The notes below the pieces were generated by a model, which was not told the DNA's origin, did no database searches, and saw only the letters and a list, made by a program, of their open reading frames with translations. Of a stretch of 64,000 bases of DNA, positions 19,675 through 30,337 are shown piece after piece. Positions within the stretch are counted from its first letter, which is position 1. Each line of letters begins with the position of its first letter. The stretch is from Macrostomum hystrix (Eukaryota; Platyhelminthes; Macrostomidae): NCBI GenBank assembly GCA_950097015.1, contig CATNEN010000039.1, forward strand, positions 12,742,501 to 12,806,500, in the 5' to 3' direction. Made by a program: the position numbers and the translations under genes.

Positions 19675-21700
19675 CTATTCAGAGTATTGCTTTACAATGT
19701 ACCGATGAAAGGCGATCAAATTGTTTAGTCGGGTGAGCAGAATGCGTTCGGAGCACTTCAGGCTGATGCTGCAATGGTAAGGGCGAAAACTGAGTAAATA
19801 TTCTGAATTGAGTTCTTTAGGCTGTTCATAAGCCTGATGAGTTCTTTAGGCTGGTCATAAGCCTGATGAGTTCTCTAGGCTGTTCATAAGCCTGATGAGT
19901 TCTCTAGGCTGTTCATAAGCCTGATGAGTTCTCTAGGCTGGTCATAAGCCTGATGAGTTCTCTAGGCTGTTCATAAGCCTGATGAGTTCTCTAGGCTGTT
20001 CATAAGCCTGATGAGTTCTCTAGGCTGGTCATAAGCCTGATGAGTTCTCTAGGCTGTTCATAAGCCTGATGAGTTCTCTAGGCTGTTCATAAGCCTGATG
20101 AGTTCTCTAGGCTGGTCATAAGCCTGATGAGTTCTCTAGGCTGTTCATAAGCCTGATGAGTTCTCTAGGCTGTTCATAAGCCTGATGAGTTCTCTAGGCT
20201 GGTCATAAGCCTGATGAGTTCTCTAGGCTGGTCATAAGCCTGATGAGTTCTCTAGGCTGGTCATAAGCCTGATGAGTTCTCTAAACTGGTCAAGGTGGCA
20301 CAATAGCCTACCTAACATAGAAGCCGCATCCGTCACTGAGAGGAGGCTGGCCGAACAAGCTACCAGGCAGCAGCCAGTGAGCCGCATCGTCTGTGACTTC
20401 ACTTCCGTTTAGCTTCCGAACCTGTCTGCAAAAGGCCAGGTCTGCGTCTGCCTCCTGATCGCCAACAGCAGCGCTCGCCAGCCAGGCCTTGGGCACGCTC
20501 AGTCGCAGGTAGACGCAGCCGCCGGCGCTGGGCAGCTGCGCCAGATGCTGGGTGACTGCGCCAGACTCGGCCAGGGCGCCAACAACAAGAGCCGCTTTGC
20601 GCCGAAGTCCGCCAGCGGCGACCGCCAATTCCGCTGAATAGGATTCGAAGGAGGCATCGCCAGGCTGCGGCGGGGACAGGTGGACGGCTAGAGCGGCCTG
20701 GCCGATCACAGGCGGGCAGGAGGTGCAGGCCAGCACAGTCAGGAGGGCTTCCCTCGCAGCGGGGTGCAGGTTCAGCAGCTCGCAGAAGCCAACTCGAAGG
20801 CCGGCTTCGCCGCCGCCGCAGAGGCCTTCGCTGAGCGAAGCCAACGAGGCAACTTCCAGGGGCTGCTGCAGCTGATGCTGGAACGAGACGGCATTCGGAA
20901 AATGACTAAGAGATAATTTTTTCAAGAATGAACGATGGGATAATGACAAACAGGATAATGACTAACGGGACAATGGAAAATAAATATAAAATGGCAAGTT
21001 TTCAGCATCGCTCACCTTTAGCTGCATCTCCAGCGCTATCTGCCGAAAGCCAACGAAGTTTTCGGCATCGAAAATGGCGAATTGCAGAGTCTCATCGGCG
21101 ATGACCAGCAGGCGGCGCCTGGAGGCGAAGGTGGCTGCTAGCTGCAGAGAGGCCATTGTCAGGAGCTGGCCAGTGGGATAGCCGGGATTCTGTAGCACCA
21201 GCAGGCGTGGCTCGCTGCCTGCTTCCACAGCCATCTGGTTTTGTTTTGTAAATCAGAGATTGATTATGCATTTCTTACCAGCAGCCTTTCTGTACACCTT
21301 AAAAACATGGATTTCAGAAGAACACTGAGTTGATATTTCACTCCTTATAAATCCATCTCGGTGGCTCACCTGATAGGCGGCCTCCAGCCCTGCCTCCTCC
21401 AGCTGCCAGCCTTCAGCCTGCAGTCTGTAGGTGACAGGCAGCACGCCAACCTGATCAGCGAATGCGGCGTACACTGGCCTACCCGGCGCGGGTATCAACA
21501 CTGATGCCGGCTTGGGCTTTCGTCGGCCGAAGCCTTCCAGTAGTAGGCGAACGGCCTCAACCGAGCCGCAGGTCACGTGAACATCGGCCAGCTGACTGGC
21601 GGCCTGACCGCCGTCGCGTCTAGTGAGAAATTCGGCGCACAATTGCCTAACAATGAGCTGGCCGCCAGTGTGAGTGTAAGTGCAAACGTACAGGTCGTAA
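19675..21700 (-). CDS. Alanine aminotransferase-like protein lacking the PLP lysine (5' end not found)
   Basis: Four exons on the minus strand: 21700-21370, 21234-21016, 20877-20312 and 19768-19675 (TAG). All have GT-AG borders and keep one open frame of 402 codons. Matches to alanine aminotransferase run to the C-terminus: ASVLIPAPGRPVYAA, NPGYPTGQ, VIADETLQFAIF, the SLSEG loop, PPVIGQAALAVHLSPPQPGD and the tail after FYVS. Key PLP residues are changed: Glu (codon 20827-20829) sits where the Schiff-base Lys of STSKG is expected, Tyr replaces Asn in NPGNPTG, and the DEVYQ tyrosine is lost. The open frame and clean introns argue for a maintained pseudoenzyme rather than a decayed gene. About 90-130 N-terminal residues are missing; exon 1 here needs an upstream cis exon (phase 2). 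A LINE fragment lies just upstream. Confidence 0.8.
19800..20290 (-). repeat. 29-bp minisatellite in aminotransferase-like intron
   Basis: About 17 copies of a 29-bp unit (GAGTTCTCTAGGCTGTTCAT plus AAGCCTGAT), with GTTCAT/GGTCAT subtypes arranged in a near-regular order. Fills intron 19769-20311. Confidence 0.95.
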
Positions 21701-22007
21701 CTGATACAGAAATTTGTTTAGACATCTAAAAACTTTTGGAATTCTAAGAGTCCATCTTAGATACCTCAGAGGCGTTGATGTATATTGCTTGTGTCATGTA
21801 CTGCATAGCTGTAGCTACTCAACTGAGCCATTTCCACAGCCACTGCTTAATCTACATGCGTTACAAGCAAAATATGTATCATTCCCTTAGGAGGCACTGC
21901 GATGCAGATCTTCTTGCCCTCGTCGCTTGATCAAAAGAAGTCTAGCATCCATCAGTCAAGCATGATGCTGAGGACCAGTCTGCCGACCGCTGAGAGTCTA
22001 ACCTGCA
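21701..22007. other. Unassigned DNA upstream of aminotransferase-like exon
   Basis: No exon for the missing N-terminus could be recognised here. It ends at the LINE fragment. Confidence 0.5.
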
Positions 22008-22776
22008 CCTAACCTGCTCAACGACCGCGGAGGCCGCTGCGGCCGCAGCTGGTCTCGAGGCGGCCCTGGCCAAGCTCCACGGACGCCCCAGCATGGCCGT
22101 CTGGCTGCTGTTCGACTCCCAAGCGCTCTTCGACCGGCTCCAGTCACAGCGTAAATGCCAGACAGACCACGCAACTGCACAGGCGTCCATTCTGCTGGAG
22201 CAGCTCGCCACGGACCACCGGCCCACTGTAATCTGGGTACCGGGTCACGCCGGGCTTGCGCTCAATAAAGAAGCCGACATTCTGGCACGCGGGGGCTGCA
22301 CGCTCCCGCAAGAGAACATGCCAACACCGGTTGCGGCGCTCAGAGCTGCTCTCAAGCGGCAAGGTCAAGCGGAAGACGACCGAGCTTACAAAGACCTAGT
22401 CCCTCTGGACCACCCACACCGACTCAGCGGCGGTAAACGGCTGCAGGTCGGCCGTGCCTGGCCTCGTGCGGCGGAGGTGGCGCTGTTCCAACTCAGGGCG
22501 AACCGCGCGCATTTCCTGCAAGCCACTCTACACCGCTGGGGCAAGGTACCCGCTGCGTCTTGCCCTCACTGCAACGCTCCCGAGGACACGCGGCACTTCC
22601 TGCTTGACTGCCCCAGGTGGGCCGATCAACGCCGCAACCTCCTCCATTCTGCTGGCTCAATGTCCCTCCTGTGGGAGGACCCGAATCGGGTGCGGATCTT
22701 CGTCGAGGCGACGGGCGCGCGCTCCATATGCCTAGCGAGGGATCCGTACGCCAAAAACAACAACAACCGCTGAGAG
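22008..22776 (+). mobile_element. 5'-truncated non-LTR retrotransposon, RNase H and zinc knuckle
   Basis: An open frame on the plus strand encodes the end of a LINE ORF2. RNase H motifs are TAEA, FDSQAL and KEADILAR; the first catalytic Asp is absent because of truncation. A C-terminal knuckle CPHCNAPEDTRHFLLDCPRW follows, then the stop after NNNNR. Reverse transcriptase and endonuclease are missing, as is usual for 5'-truncated insertions. GC content is much higher than in the flanks. It lies upstream of and antisense to the aminotransferase-like gene. Confidence 0.8.
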
Positions 22777-24334
22777 TGGCTTTCTGAGAGCTGAGAGCAC
22801 ACGAAAAGCTTGTCAAAAAACTAGAAAAGTGGCTCTGCTAGATGGGCTAGATAGATGACCTCACTTTGTAAACTCTTCTAAGGCTGAGCAGCCTGAAAGG
22901 TTAGGTTTAACAGAGCAAAATAGCATAATGCTCATTCACCTACCAAAAGGTGACATAATATGTGCAGCCAGCAAGGAGACAATTCTGTCCATTTTGGTGA
23001 CTTCTGAGCACTCATGCGCACATACTGTATGCAGGCATATGCTCACACAGGTGTGTACATTTGCCCTGACTTTCTGTTTGACAGGCAGTGTACATTTTTA
23101 CTAATTTACAGTGACATAGAGATTAGCTTTTAAGGGTGTACATTGCACAACAAACCCTCAAGCCTTCTTTACATGGCTGTGCCCCAAATAAATGTGGCCA
23201 GAAAATCAATTTTAGGGACCTTGGTACATAAGGCAAATACTTTAGAGCACTCTGCCACTCACCCCTTGAATGTGCTCCTAACACTTACATTAAAAAGGCA
23301 AAGATTGGCTTACTAAAAATAATAATACTGATGCCAGAGCTTTAACTAAAATAACAGCAAAAACTAAAATAGATATTTTTTAAGTCTTCTTATAGCAATA
23401 AAAGTGAAAATATTTGCCAAAAATTAGATATTCACAATAAGATACACTAGCTTAGAAAAGTTTTTTTACTCCATATGATGATACAAAACACATCTTAACA
23501 GGTCCATGATGACACCAAAATGTACTGCAATTAACTGCAACTGACTACAGTATAACTGAGGCAGTAGTATTTTTTCTAACATTGCTTTCAGAGCTGCTGA
23601 TGTCAGACTGATATTTCAAAATCTCAAAGTGATGATTTTGTTGCAAACTGAGTCATTATAATTAACTTATGGTAAAATATGTGCAAGTTTTAGATTTTAT
23701 ACATGAAACGAAAAAAAAGCAAAAATAACAAAAAAATCTTGACACTGAGATTATAAAAGTACTTGTGTATAATAACCAGCCATAGACTTTTATGTCAGTC
23801 TAAAGTAAGCTACTGTGAAGTTTAGCTTATAAATCTTTAATATTAAAATAATATTAAAAAGACTTGCACAAAAAAGTTTCAACTGCCTATTTGATGAAAA
23901 GACAGTTTTTAATCAATACCTCCAAAGTACAGAATAAAGCATGTACCCCAGAAGAAAATTCTGGGGTATACTCAAACATTTTGGCAAACATGTGGGCATA
24001 CAAAAAGTTATTTTTATAAATGAGCTGTTAATGTTAATGACTGGCATACATATTTAATATTTTAACATGTAAAAAGCAAATATAAAAAATGTTAAATTAT
24101 TAAAAAATAATAGTAACAATAATAGTTGCCCATGCTTTACTGTAAAGTTGAACAATAAACATAAAGCTAACTATAGTTTTTGCAAGTATTAAAGTTATGA
24201 TTCAAACAAGCACATTTCTTTTCTTGCTAAAATTGTAAAATATTGTAAAATTATAAATGCTTTTTAGAGTTTGTAACTTTGCAATACCTAAATGAAATAT
24301 TTAAAGACATTTAGAACTTTTAAGTATTTATTAT
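22777..24334. other. AT-rich intergenic DNA
   Basis: No convincing gene or RNA seen. It may hold the promoter or missing 5' exons of the minus-strand operon, but nothing identifies them. Confidence 0.4.
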
Positions 24335-24504
24335 TGTTGTACTCGTACTTTAACAATCTTTGTTGTTAGTTGACCAATGCCGCTGCTTAAGCAGCCATAG
24401 ACTGTTATGCACCCCACTTAACAAGTGTGCGAGGCCCAGCCCCTTGCATATATATGCACCTTCTTGCGTTCCCTTCTGCATCTTGCTTTAAGGACTTAGT
24501 TACA
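24335..24504 (+). repeat. Left LTR
   Basis: TGTTGTAC to TTACA, about 170 bp, with a TATATAT motif near 24450. Alignable to 29729-29930 along its length. Confidence 0.7.
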
Positions 24505-24534
24505 AGCTATTGCGGCTTTATAACAAAAGCAAGA

Positions 24535-25206
24535 ATGAGCGCATTAAAGTTCAGTGACATCATCAAGCAATTTGATGGCGACAAAGGTTTCTCACACTGG
24601 GCTCAGAAACTGGAGCTTGTTGCTAAACTGCAGAAGATCACTGACCTGGCTTCCTTTCTGCCACTTTTCCTAATGGGCAGTGCCTTTGCCATCTACCAAG
24701 GCCTAGACAAAGCCAGCAAGACTAACTACAAGACGCTCAGAGCAGCCTTGGTCTCTGCGTTCAGCCTCAACAAGTTCAAGGCCTTTGACGCATTTGTCTC
24801 CCAAAGACTGGGTCCTGGGGAGTCAGTGGATGTTTTTCTGGCCGACCTGACAAGGCTGGCATGCCTGGTCGACGAGATGCCCAGAGACGAATGGATAAAG
24901 TGCAAGTTCATTCTTGGTCTACGCAGCATAGTGAGTCAGCAGTTAGATGCTTTGTGCTCACTGGAAGAACTGGAGATCTCCATAATTGTTGAAAAGGCAC
25001 AAAGCCTCATGATTGATTGTGATTTCTGCTGTGTCAGAGCCAAGAATGCTAAGGGCGCGGAGAAAGCTGTTCAATGCAACAAGATCACCTGCTACTTGTG
25101 CAGCAAGGAAGGTCATCTCAGCCAAGAATGCCAGAGTTGCGGGAACCATACTAGACAGAGCTGCTACATCTGCAGAAACAGTGTAAATCCACCAAAAAAT
25201 GAGTAA
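24535..25206 (+). CDS. Retrotransposon Gag
   Basis: ATG at 24535 (MSALKFSD) lies just after the left LTR; an upstream in-frame codon inside the LTR is not needed. About 223 aa. The N-terminal part resembles Ty3/gypsy Gag (FDGDKGFSHWAQKLE, then SLNKFKAFDAFVSQRLGPGE and DLTRLA). A zinc knuckle CYLCSKEGHLSQEC (Cx2Cx4Hx4C) and a second, Cys-rich imperfect knuckle lie near the C-terminus. Gag forms the particle and packages RNA. The frame is intact here. Confidence 0.8.
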   Translation: MSALKFSDIIKQFDGDKGFSHWAQKLELVAKLQKITDLASFLPLFLMGSAFAIYQGLDKASKTNYKTLRAALVSAFSLNKFKAFDAFVSQRLGPGESVDVFLADLTRLACLVDEMPRDEWIKCKFILGLRSIVSQQLDALCSLEELEISIIVEKAQSLMIDCDFCCVRAKNAKGAEKAVQCNKITCYLCSKEGHLSQECQSCGNHTRQSCYICRNSVNPPKNE

Positions 25207-25259
25207 GGGAAGCCCAAAATTTCTGCACAAATGGGCTTCCCAATGGATCTGCGCACCTG

Positions 25260-25625
25260 CCTTTGCTGATTGTTAATGTTAACAGTTCTACTGTTGTGGC
25301 CCTGAAGCTACGGAAGATGCGCACCACAGAGAGAGTCACCATGATGAATGGAGATGCAGCAGAGTGCAGATGGGAGGCAGATGTACTGTTGACTGTGTGC
25401 AGCAGCTGGGTATTGCTAAGTTGTCTTGTTCTAGAAATTCTACCCGGTTTCAACTTGCTTCTTGGTATGGATGCCATCATGCGATTTGGTGGCATCAATG
25501 TTAGCAGCGACGGCCACACTGTTTCCTTTGGTGCAAGTGGTCAAGTGAAAGACTCGTCATCAGCAGCGAGTGGCCCAGCGAGAGACTTGTCACTCGGTAC
25601 TCAAACCATGTGTGCTACTAAGTGA
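25260..25625 (+). pseudogene. Damaged retropepsin region
   Basis: Shows LLIVNVNSSTVV where D-[ST]-G-S-S is expected, then FNLLLGMDAIMRFGGINV, the typical end of a retroviral-type protease. The catalytic Asp is lost and the link to Gag is interrupted by stops, so it is not functional. Confidence 0.6.
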
Positions 25626-26235
25626 AGCCAAGTCGGCTTCTAGCCCATCAGGCTGTAATAACCGCATGCTGATCGAGGATGTGGACTTCTCTGCTTGGTT
25701 CGCAGATAGTAAATGGACAGTTGCATGGAAGTGGCTTGGAGAAGCTCCAAGCTTATTGGAGCTCGTAGCTAAGCTTGCAAGCACAAGACAAAAGAGAAAT
25801 TGGTGATATGATAATTGATAATTCCACAATGACAATGGGATAGTCATTACATTATAGCTATACTATATTATATGCACAATAGATTCATATAGATAAATCT
25901 ATGGTGTATATTAAACCTTGAAGATATACAAATAGTAAAAATAAAAGACATGAAAACTTCTGTATTTTAAATAATTAAGAAAATTTTTATTTTTATCAAC
26001 AAAAGTCCATGCTTCACATTACTTATAGAAACAAAATTCCTATGATTATTAATTTCAATTTTAATTGCTTTTATTTTTTATTCTATTTAATTTTCATTTA
26101 CATCTGTATCAAACATAATAAGCAAATGTAAACTTCTAATTAAGCTACAAAAGTATTCTGAATCTATTAAGCTAGTTTTGGTTGGGGATTTTTTAGTTAT
26201 GACTAAATCAAAACACTTTTTTTCACTTCTACAGG
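25626..26235. other. AT-rich filler inside LTR element
   Basis: No coding similarity recognised. The boundary between LTR-element DNA and the inserted gene probably lies here. Confidence 0.4.
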
Positions 26236-29187
26236 CCTAGGTGCTAGCTATACAGATATAGCTTCATCTTCAGGTTCAGTGCCTGCAGATGCCATGCCTG
26301 TGGCTGCTACTGCTAGAACTGCTGGAACTAGGCCTGGAGCTGGAGCTAGCAGTTTGCACCCAGCTTGGTCATTCCTAGCACCGCCTTTCCTAGCACCAAG
26401 ACCTTTGACTGCTGCTGCTTCATCTGCTTCTACCAATGCCAAACGAATGTCATCATCAGGTCAAGGAGGCACATCTGCTAAGAGACCTAAGGCAATGCGA
26501 GTGGCTATGAAGGACTCTCACTTCTGTCTTACGTGCCTATGTGCTGGACGAAAACTCCACAACTGTCAGCTGATCCGTGGCAACAAGTCCACATGTGACA
26601 GACATATTCGGAATCAGCACAGTGGTCAGCGGGGCATTAGACTCGGGCCTGCAGAATTCGGTCGGCCTGATCAGATGGCAGTCAAGCAGCTGCTAGCTGG
26701 ACGTGTAAACGCCGATGCAGATGGCAGTAGTTCATCAGACTGATCAGAGGTGGACAATGACAATGATGACAACGGTGAGCAGGAGGTCGAGCCTGGCGAG
26801 CAGCAGCAGCATCTGCCCAATGTGCTGCCACTGCAGCAGTCCGAGGCTATGGCTTCGGGCCACGATGTTGGTGCCGTCAATCTGTCTGAACCTCAAGCTG
26901 AAGTGCTGCAAGCCGAGGCTGCGGACTCTGATGTTATCGTCGCTCCATCTGCTACTACCAGTGCGCCACAGCAGCAAGCCCATCTACATCAGCTACGATT
27001 GCAATTTGTAGGTTGCGAAGATCTCAATAGCAAGATCGACGAGCTGCAGAGGCAGATGCAGGCACAGAGTTTAGTGAAAGTGACGAGCCTGCTGGAAAAT
27101 CTGTCGCTTAGTGCCGGCGGCGCTGCAAATCGTGATTCCCAGCTGTCTGCAGTTTCTGAAGAATTGGGCGACAGGACTGTACATACAGCGAGAAGCTTCA
27201 CTGAGCTGCTGCAGTTTGAGCTCCTCGCTTTGGCTGCCTGTGAAAATGGTGTTGACTCGGTGTTCCACTGCGTGCCCTGCTTCCAATTTCTATCCGAAGC
27301 GAGGCCCATGTCCCGGTCCTTCACTGTACACCAGGCTCAGCAATTTCTGTAAGTGAACAAATCATTCAGCATGATTCACGAGATGAGTACTAACTCTATA
27401 TATCTGTTGAAATGCATGCTTTTCGTGGTACTTAATGCACTGTGCATTTTATCTCTTTTCCCTCTCACAGGAACCCTGGCGCCAGCAATGGCACCATTGC
27501 CAGTGGTCTCGTGCTGACAGCAGAGCGGGTGTCGGCCCTCCTGAACGATAACAACGAGTTCGCAAAGTTTCGTAACCTGGTGGCGCTACACTTCTCTACC
27601 GGGAAGTACCACAAGAAGGCACTAAAGGCTTTCCAGAGTCACAAGGCACTGGAGACGAAGCAAGGGAAGATAGTGCGAACCCTGCTGCGCTGCGCTGATA
27701 CGACAATCGAGATGGCGGCTGCTGGGTCGCACTATGAGACCCTCATCAGTCTTCTGGCCGCTTCTGATTGTGCTATTGGGCAGATCGGACATGGCTTGTA
27801 AGTTTTTCGCCTGTCAGATTGTCACCTAGGCAGATTGTCGCATTCTCTGCCTTTCTACAAAAATTCGTTTTGCAGTGATTTCTGTAAGGAACTTTGGCAG
27901 CTGCTGGACGCATGCGTCAATGACGAAACTGCAGAGTTTCTTCAGCGCCCTCTGCCATCCACGGGGCATCCACCACTCCTGACGATAACATGCGATAAAA
28001 GTACTCCATCTCGCACGACGAACCAAGCCGTCCTGCTCCTCGCGCGATGCGATACCGGCCCGGCGGTGGCGATTCCTGCCGGTGCGCCAGCTGTATATGA
28101 CGCTGACATGGAAGCTGACGGTGACGCCTTGGCTAGGCGAGTCATGGAGACTGTAAAGGTGAGCTATTATTTTGAATGTGGAAAATGGCGTTGTTTTGAA
28201 ATTAACAATCTCTCATGTCAAATCCTCGACTGTTTACGAAAGTTAATCCCCAATGTAATTTTTTCCACTGCGACTTCTTGCTATTAATTAGGTGCTGCGG
28301 CCACCCAAAGAAAACATCGTCGGTGTCGTCGCTGACGGACAGTATCAAGCGGCAACGTTCTGCAATGCGATCCGGGTTGAGCTTAGCGCACTGGGCAACA
28401 ACGGCAAGAAACTGCCCGTGACGTGGGACGCGGCCCACTACTTGAATCTGGCCGTCACAGACGTTCGAGACGGCACAGATGGCGAAGTCCTCCGGCGCTT
28501 CATCAAGCGAGCCAACCTGTTCGGCAGCTTGTTCAGTCGGGGACGCTGGCATGCGGCGCTTGAAGCTGCATCGGACGGTGCTGCTCGAGCCGTATCGCAC
28601 TTTGCGTCCCAGCGCTTTACGAGTTCTGCAGTCAAGTGTGCACTCTTTTTTGTTTGAAATAGCGATATAGACGTGTGCAAATAGACCTGTAAAAATAGTA
28701 ATAATTATCTTTCTCCTGATACCATTCTGTCCTTTCATAACTCACAGACAGTGGCATGCCAACGAAGAGGCATATTACGAGCTGCACACTGCATTCCCCG
28801 AAGAAAATCCGTGCTGCTCGGATGATGAGGAGCTGCAGTATGCAACTTTGCTCTGCACCGAGGTGGCACAGGTGATTGCGCACATTTTCCGTACTACTGA
28901 TCTTTTTGGTTTTGACTCACTGACGGACTCAATGTTGCCGTATTCCCAATCCTGCAGAAGCCATCATTGAGTCGTTTTACGCGACAATGAGGTCGCAACA
29001 GAAAATCGGTGGGCAGAACAATGACACCCTCCAGATGCGCACGAAGCTGCGCTGGATGTTGCCACTGATCGGAACAGCATCCAGTGAGTGGCTGCTGGAC
29101 CGAGCTACGAAGCTCTTCTATGCTGGAGATGCCAACCGTGGACTGCGGCAGCATTGTGGGCCGCTGTTTTTCGACCCTAGAGGTTGA
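26236..29187 (+). pseudogene. Multi-exon transposase-like gene with BED-type zinc finger and one in-frame TGA
   Basis: Exons by frame and splice sites: 26236-27348, 27471-27797, 27876-28158, 28292-28635, 28748-28871 and about 28958-29187 (TGA). A BED-like finger CLTC...CDRHIRNQH lies near the start. A coiled, Gln-rich linker follows. The C-terminal half has ITCDKSTPS, VGVVADGQYQA, LPVTWDAAHYLNLAV and ESFYATMRSQQKIGGQNNDT, a pattern I associate with hAT-like transposase relatives found in invertebrate genomes; the family call is tentative. A single TGA (26741-26743) interrupts an otherwise continuous frame (SSSD-stop-SEVDND). The join to the last exon is uncertain by one base. Five introns are unusual for an active DNA transposon. 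Confidence 0.55.
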
Positions 29188-29454
29188 GGTGCTGACAAGT
29201 ACGACGTCAGCAAAGTTATTGACCGGCGCCGCACTCAGGACTCGCAATGTCCGTTCATCGGTGTCCATTCAGTGTCCTAATAAGCTGATAAACAATTAAC
29301 TAATTGGCGTGCATGGGTGCATTACAGTATATTTGAATGCATTACGGTATATTTGGCGTACATATGGTTACATTTGGCATACATAGGTAGCCCTGCCCAA
29401 ATTTCATTCCGGCGTACACATGCCACCTTCCTGACTATGGCCTGTTGGAACAGA

Positions 29455-29610
29455 AGTGTTCGTCAAGCTGCCGGCCGTCAGGTGTACAGATGAGTGGCCA
29501 ATGGGTCACATGACAGCTTAGAGACAAGGGGCTACAGTGGAGGTCGATGGACTTCCCCGTCAAATTACTGATGTCTGGCTGGCCCTAGGCTTGCAACTAT
29601 AGCTGCCTAG
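29455..29610 (+). pseudogene. Retrotransposon pol tail remnant
   Basis: One frame reads VEVDGLPRQITDVWLALG then a stop, like the C-terminal tail after integrase in Ty3/gypsy-type elements. It lies 120 bp before the right LTR, where such a tail is expected. Confidence 0.4.
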
Positions 29611-29728
29611 AGTAGAACAAGCTGCCTTGAGTTGAGCCGAATGGCAAACCCCGGCAATCAAGTTGAGAGAGGCCAGCACCAGTCCACTACAAAGCTTAAT
29701 CTCTTTTGATCTTGAGATAAGGGAGAAA

Positions 29729-29930
29729 TGTTGTACATGTACTTTAACTATCTTTGTTGTTAGTTAACTGTTGCCGCTGCTTAAGCAGCCAGACTGTTCT
29801 GACCAATGCCGCTGCTTAAGTAGCCATAGACTGTTCTGTACCCCACTTAACAAGTGTGCGAGGCCCAGCCCCTTACAAATATATGCACCTTCTTGTGTTC
29901 CCTTCTGCATCTAGCTTTAATGACTTAGCT
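29729..29930 (+). repeat. Right LTR with internal duplication
   Basis: Starts TGTTGTAC. About 32 bp longer than the left LTR because the block around GCCGCTGCTTAAGCAGCC is present twice. Confidence 0.7.
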
Positions 29931-30337
29931 AGAATTATGTAATTTTTAATTTATATATGATAACATTGATATTCATCAGCATACATTAAAACAGGAGGTC
30001 ATTTTTTCTGGAGTACATGCTGAGTCTTCGAGTCTTTGACACATCGATATGAAGTTATTTTCTGAGAAAGTGGTGTTATTGATAAATTTTTTCACAATAT
30101 ACGCACTTAGCTCCGGAACTTTCAGAAAAATCCTAGCATTATAATAAATTATAATTAATAAGACATTTACATTACACTTCCATGCAAAGCTTGATGACAT
30201 AATTAGTTATTCCAATTTATATATTATACATATTGGCAGACGAAACGACTATATCGTGTATTGGTAGACGAAAAGGCGGCAGACGAAATGACCATCAACC
30301 AACAGGCACGAGGCACTAAAACCCCATAAAAAATTGC
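29931..30337. other. AT-rich DNA between LTR element and Merlin element
   Basis: No gene seen. A short AGACGAAA motif repeats at about 30238-30290. The last 8 bp are the target-site duplication of the next element. Confidence 0.4.

Larger units (their letters stand above)
24335..29930 (+). mobile_element. Degenerate LTR retrotransposon with an internal foreign gene
   Basis: Similar LTRs flank the element: 24335-24504 and 29729-29930, both starting TGTTGTAC and sharing CCCACTTAACAAGTGTGCGA and CTTCTGCATCT. Inside are gag (24535-25206), a damaged protease (25260-25625) and, next to the right LTR, a pol tail (about 29455-29610). RT, RNase H and most of integrase are absent. Their place is taken by a spliced transposase-like gene (26236-29187). 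A purine stretch AAGGGAGAAA precedes the right LTR. The LTRs have diverged, so the insertion is not recent. No clear target-site duplication was seen. Confidence 0.75.

Noticed and set aside
21700-21702. Acceptor at 21701-21702 as an SL site for the aminotransferase-like gene
   Set aside because: An SL ATG joined there would be out of frame; the exon begins in mid-codon, so a cis exon is needed.
24427-24534. Upstream extension of Gag into the left LTR
   Set aside because: The first ATG of the Gag-like region after the LTR (24535) gives a natural start; the extension would translate LTR sequence.
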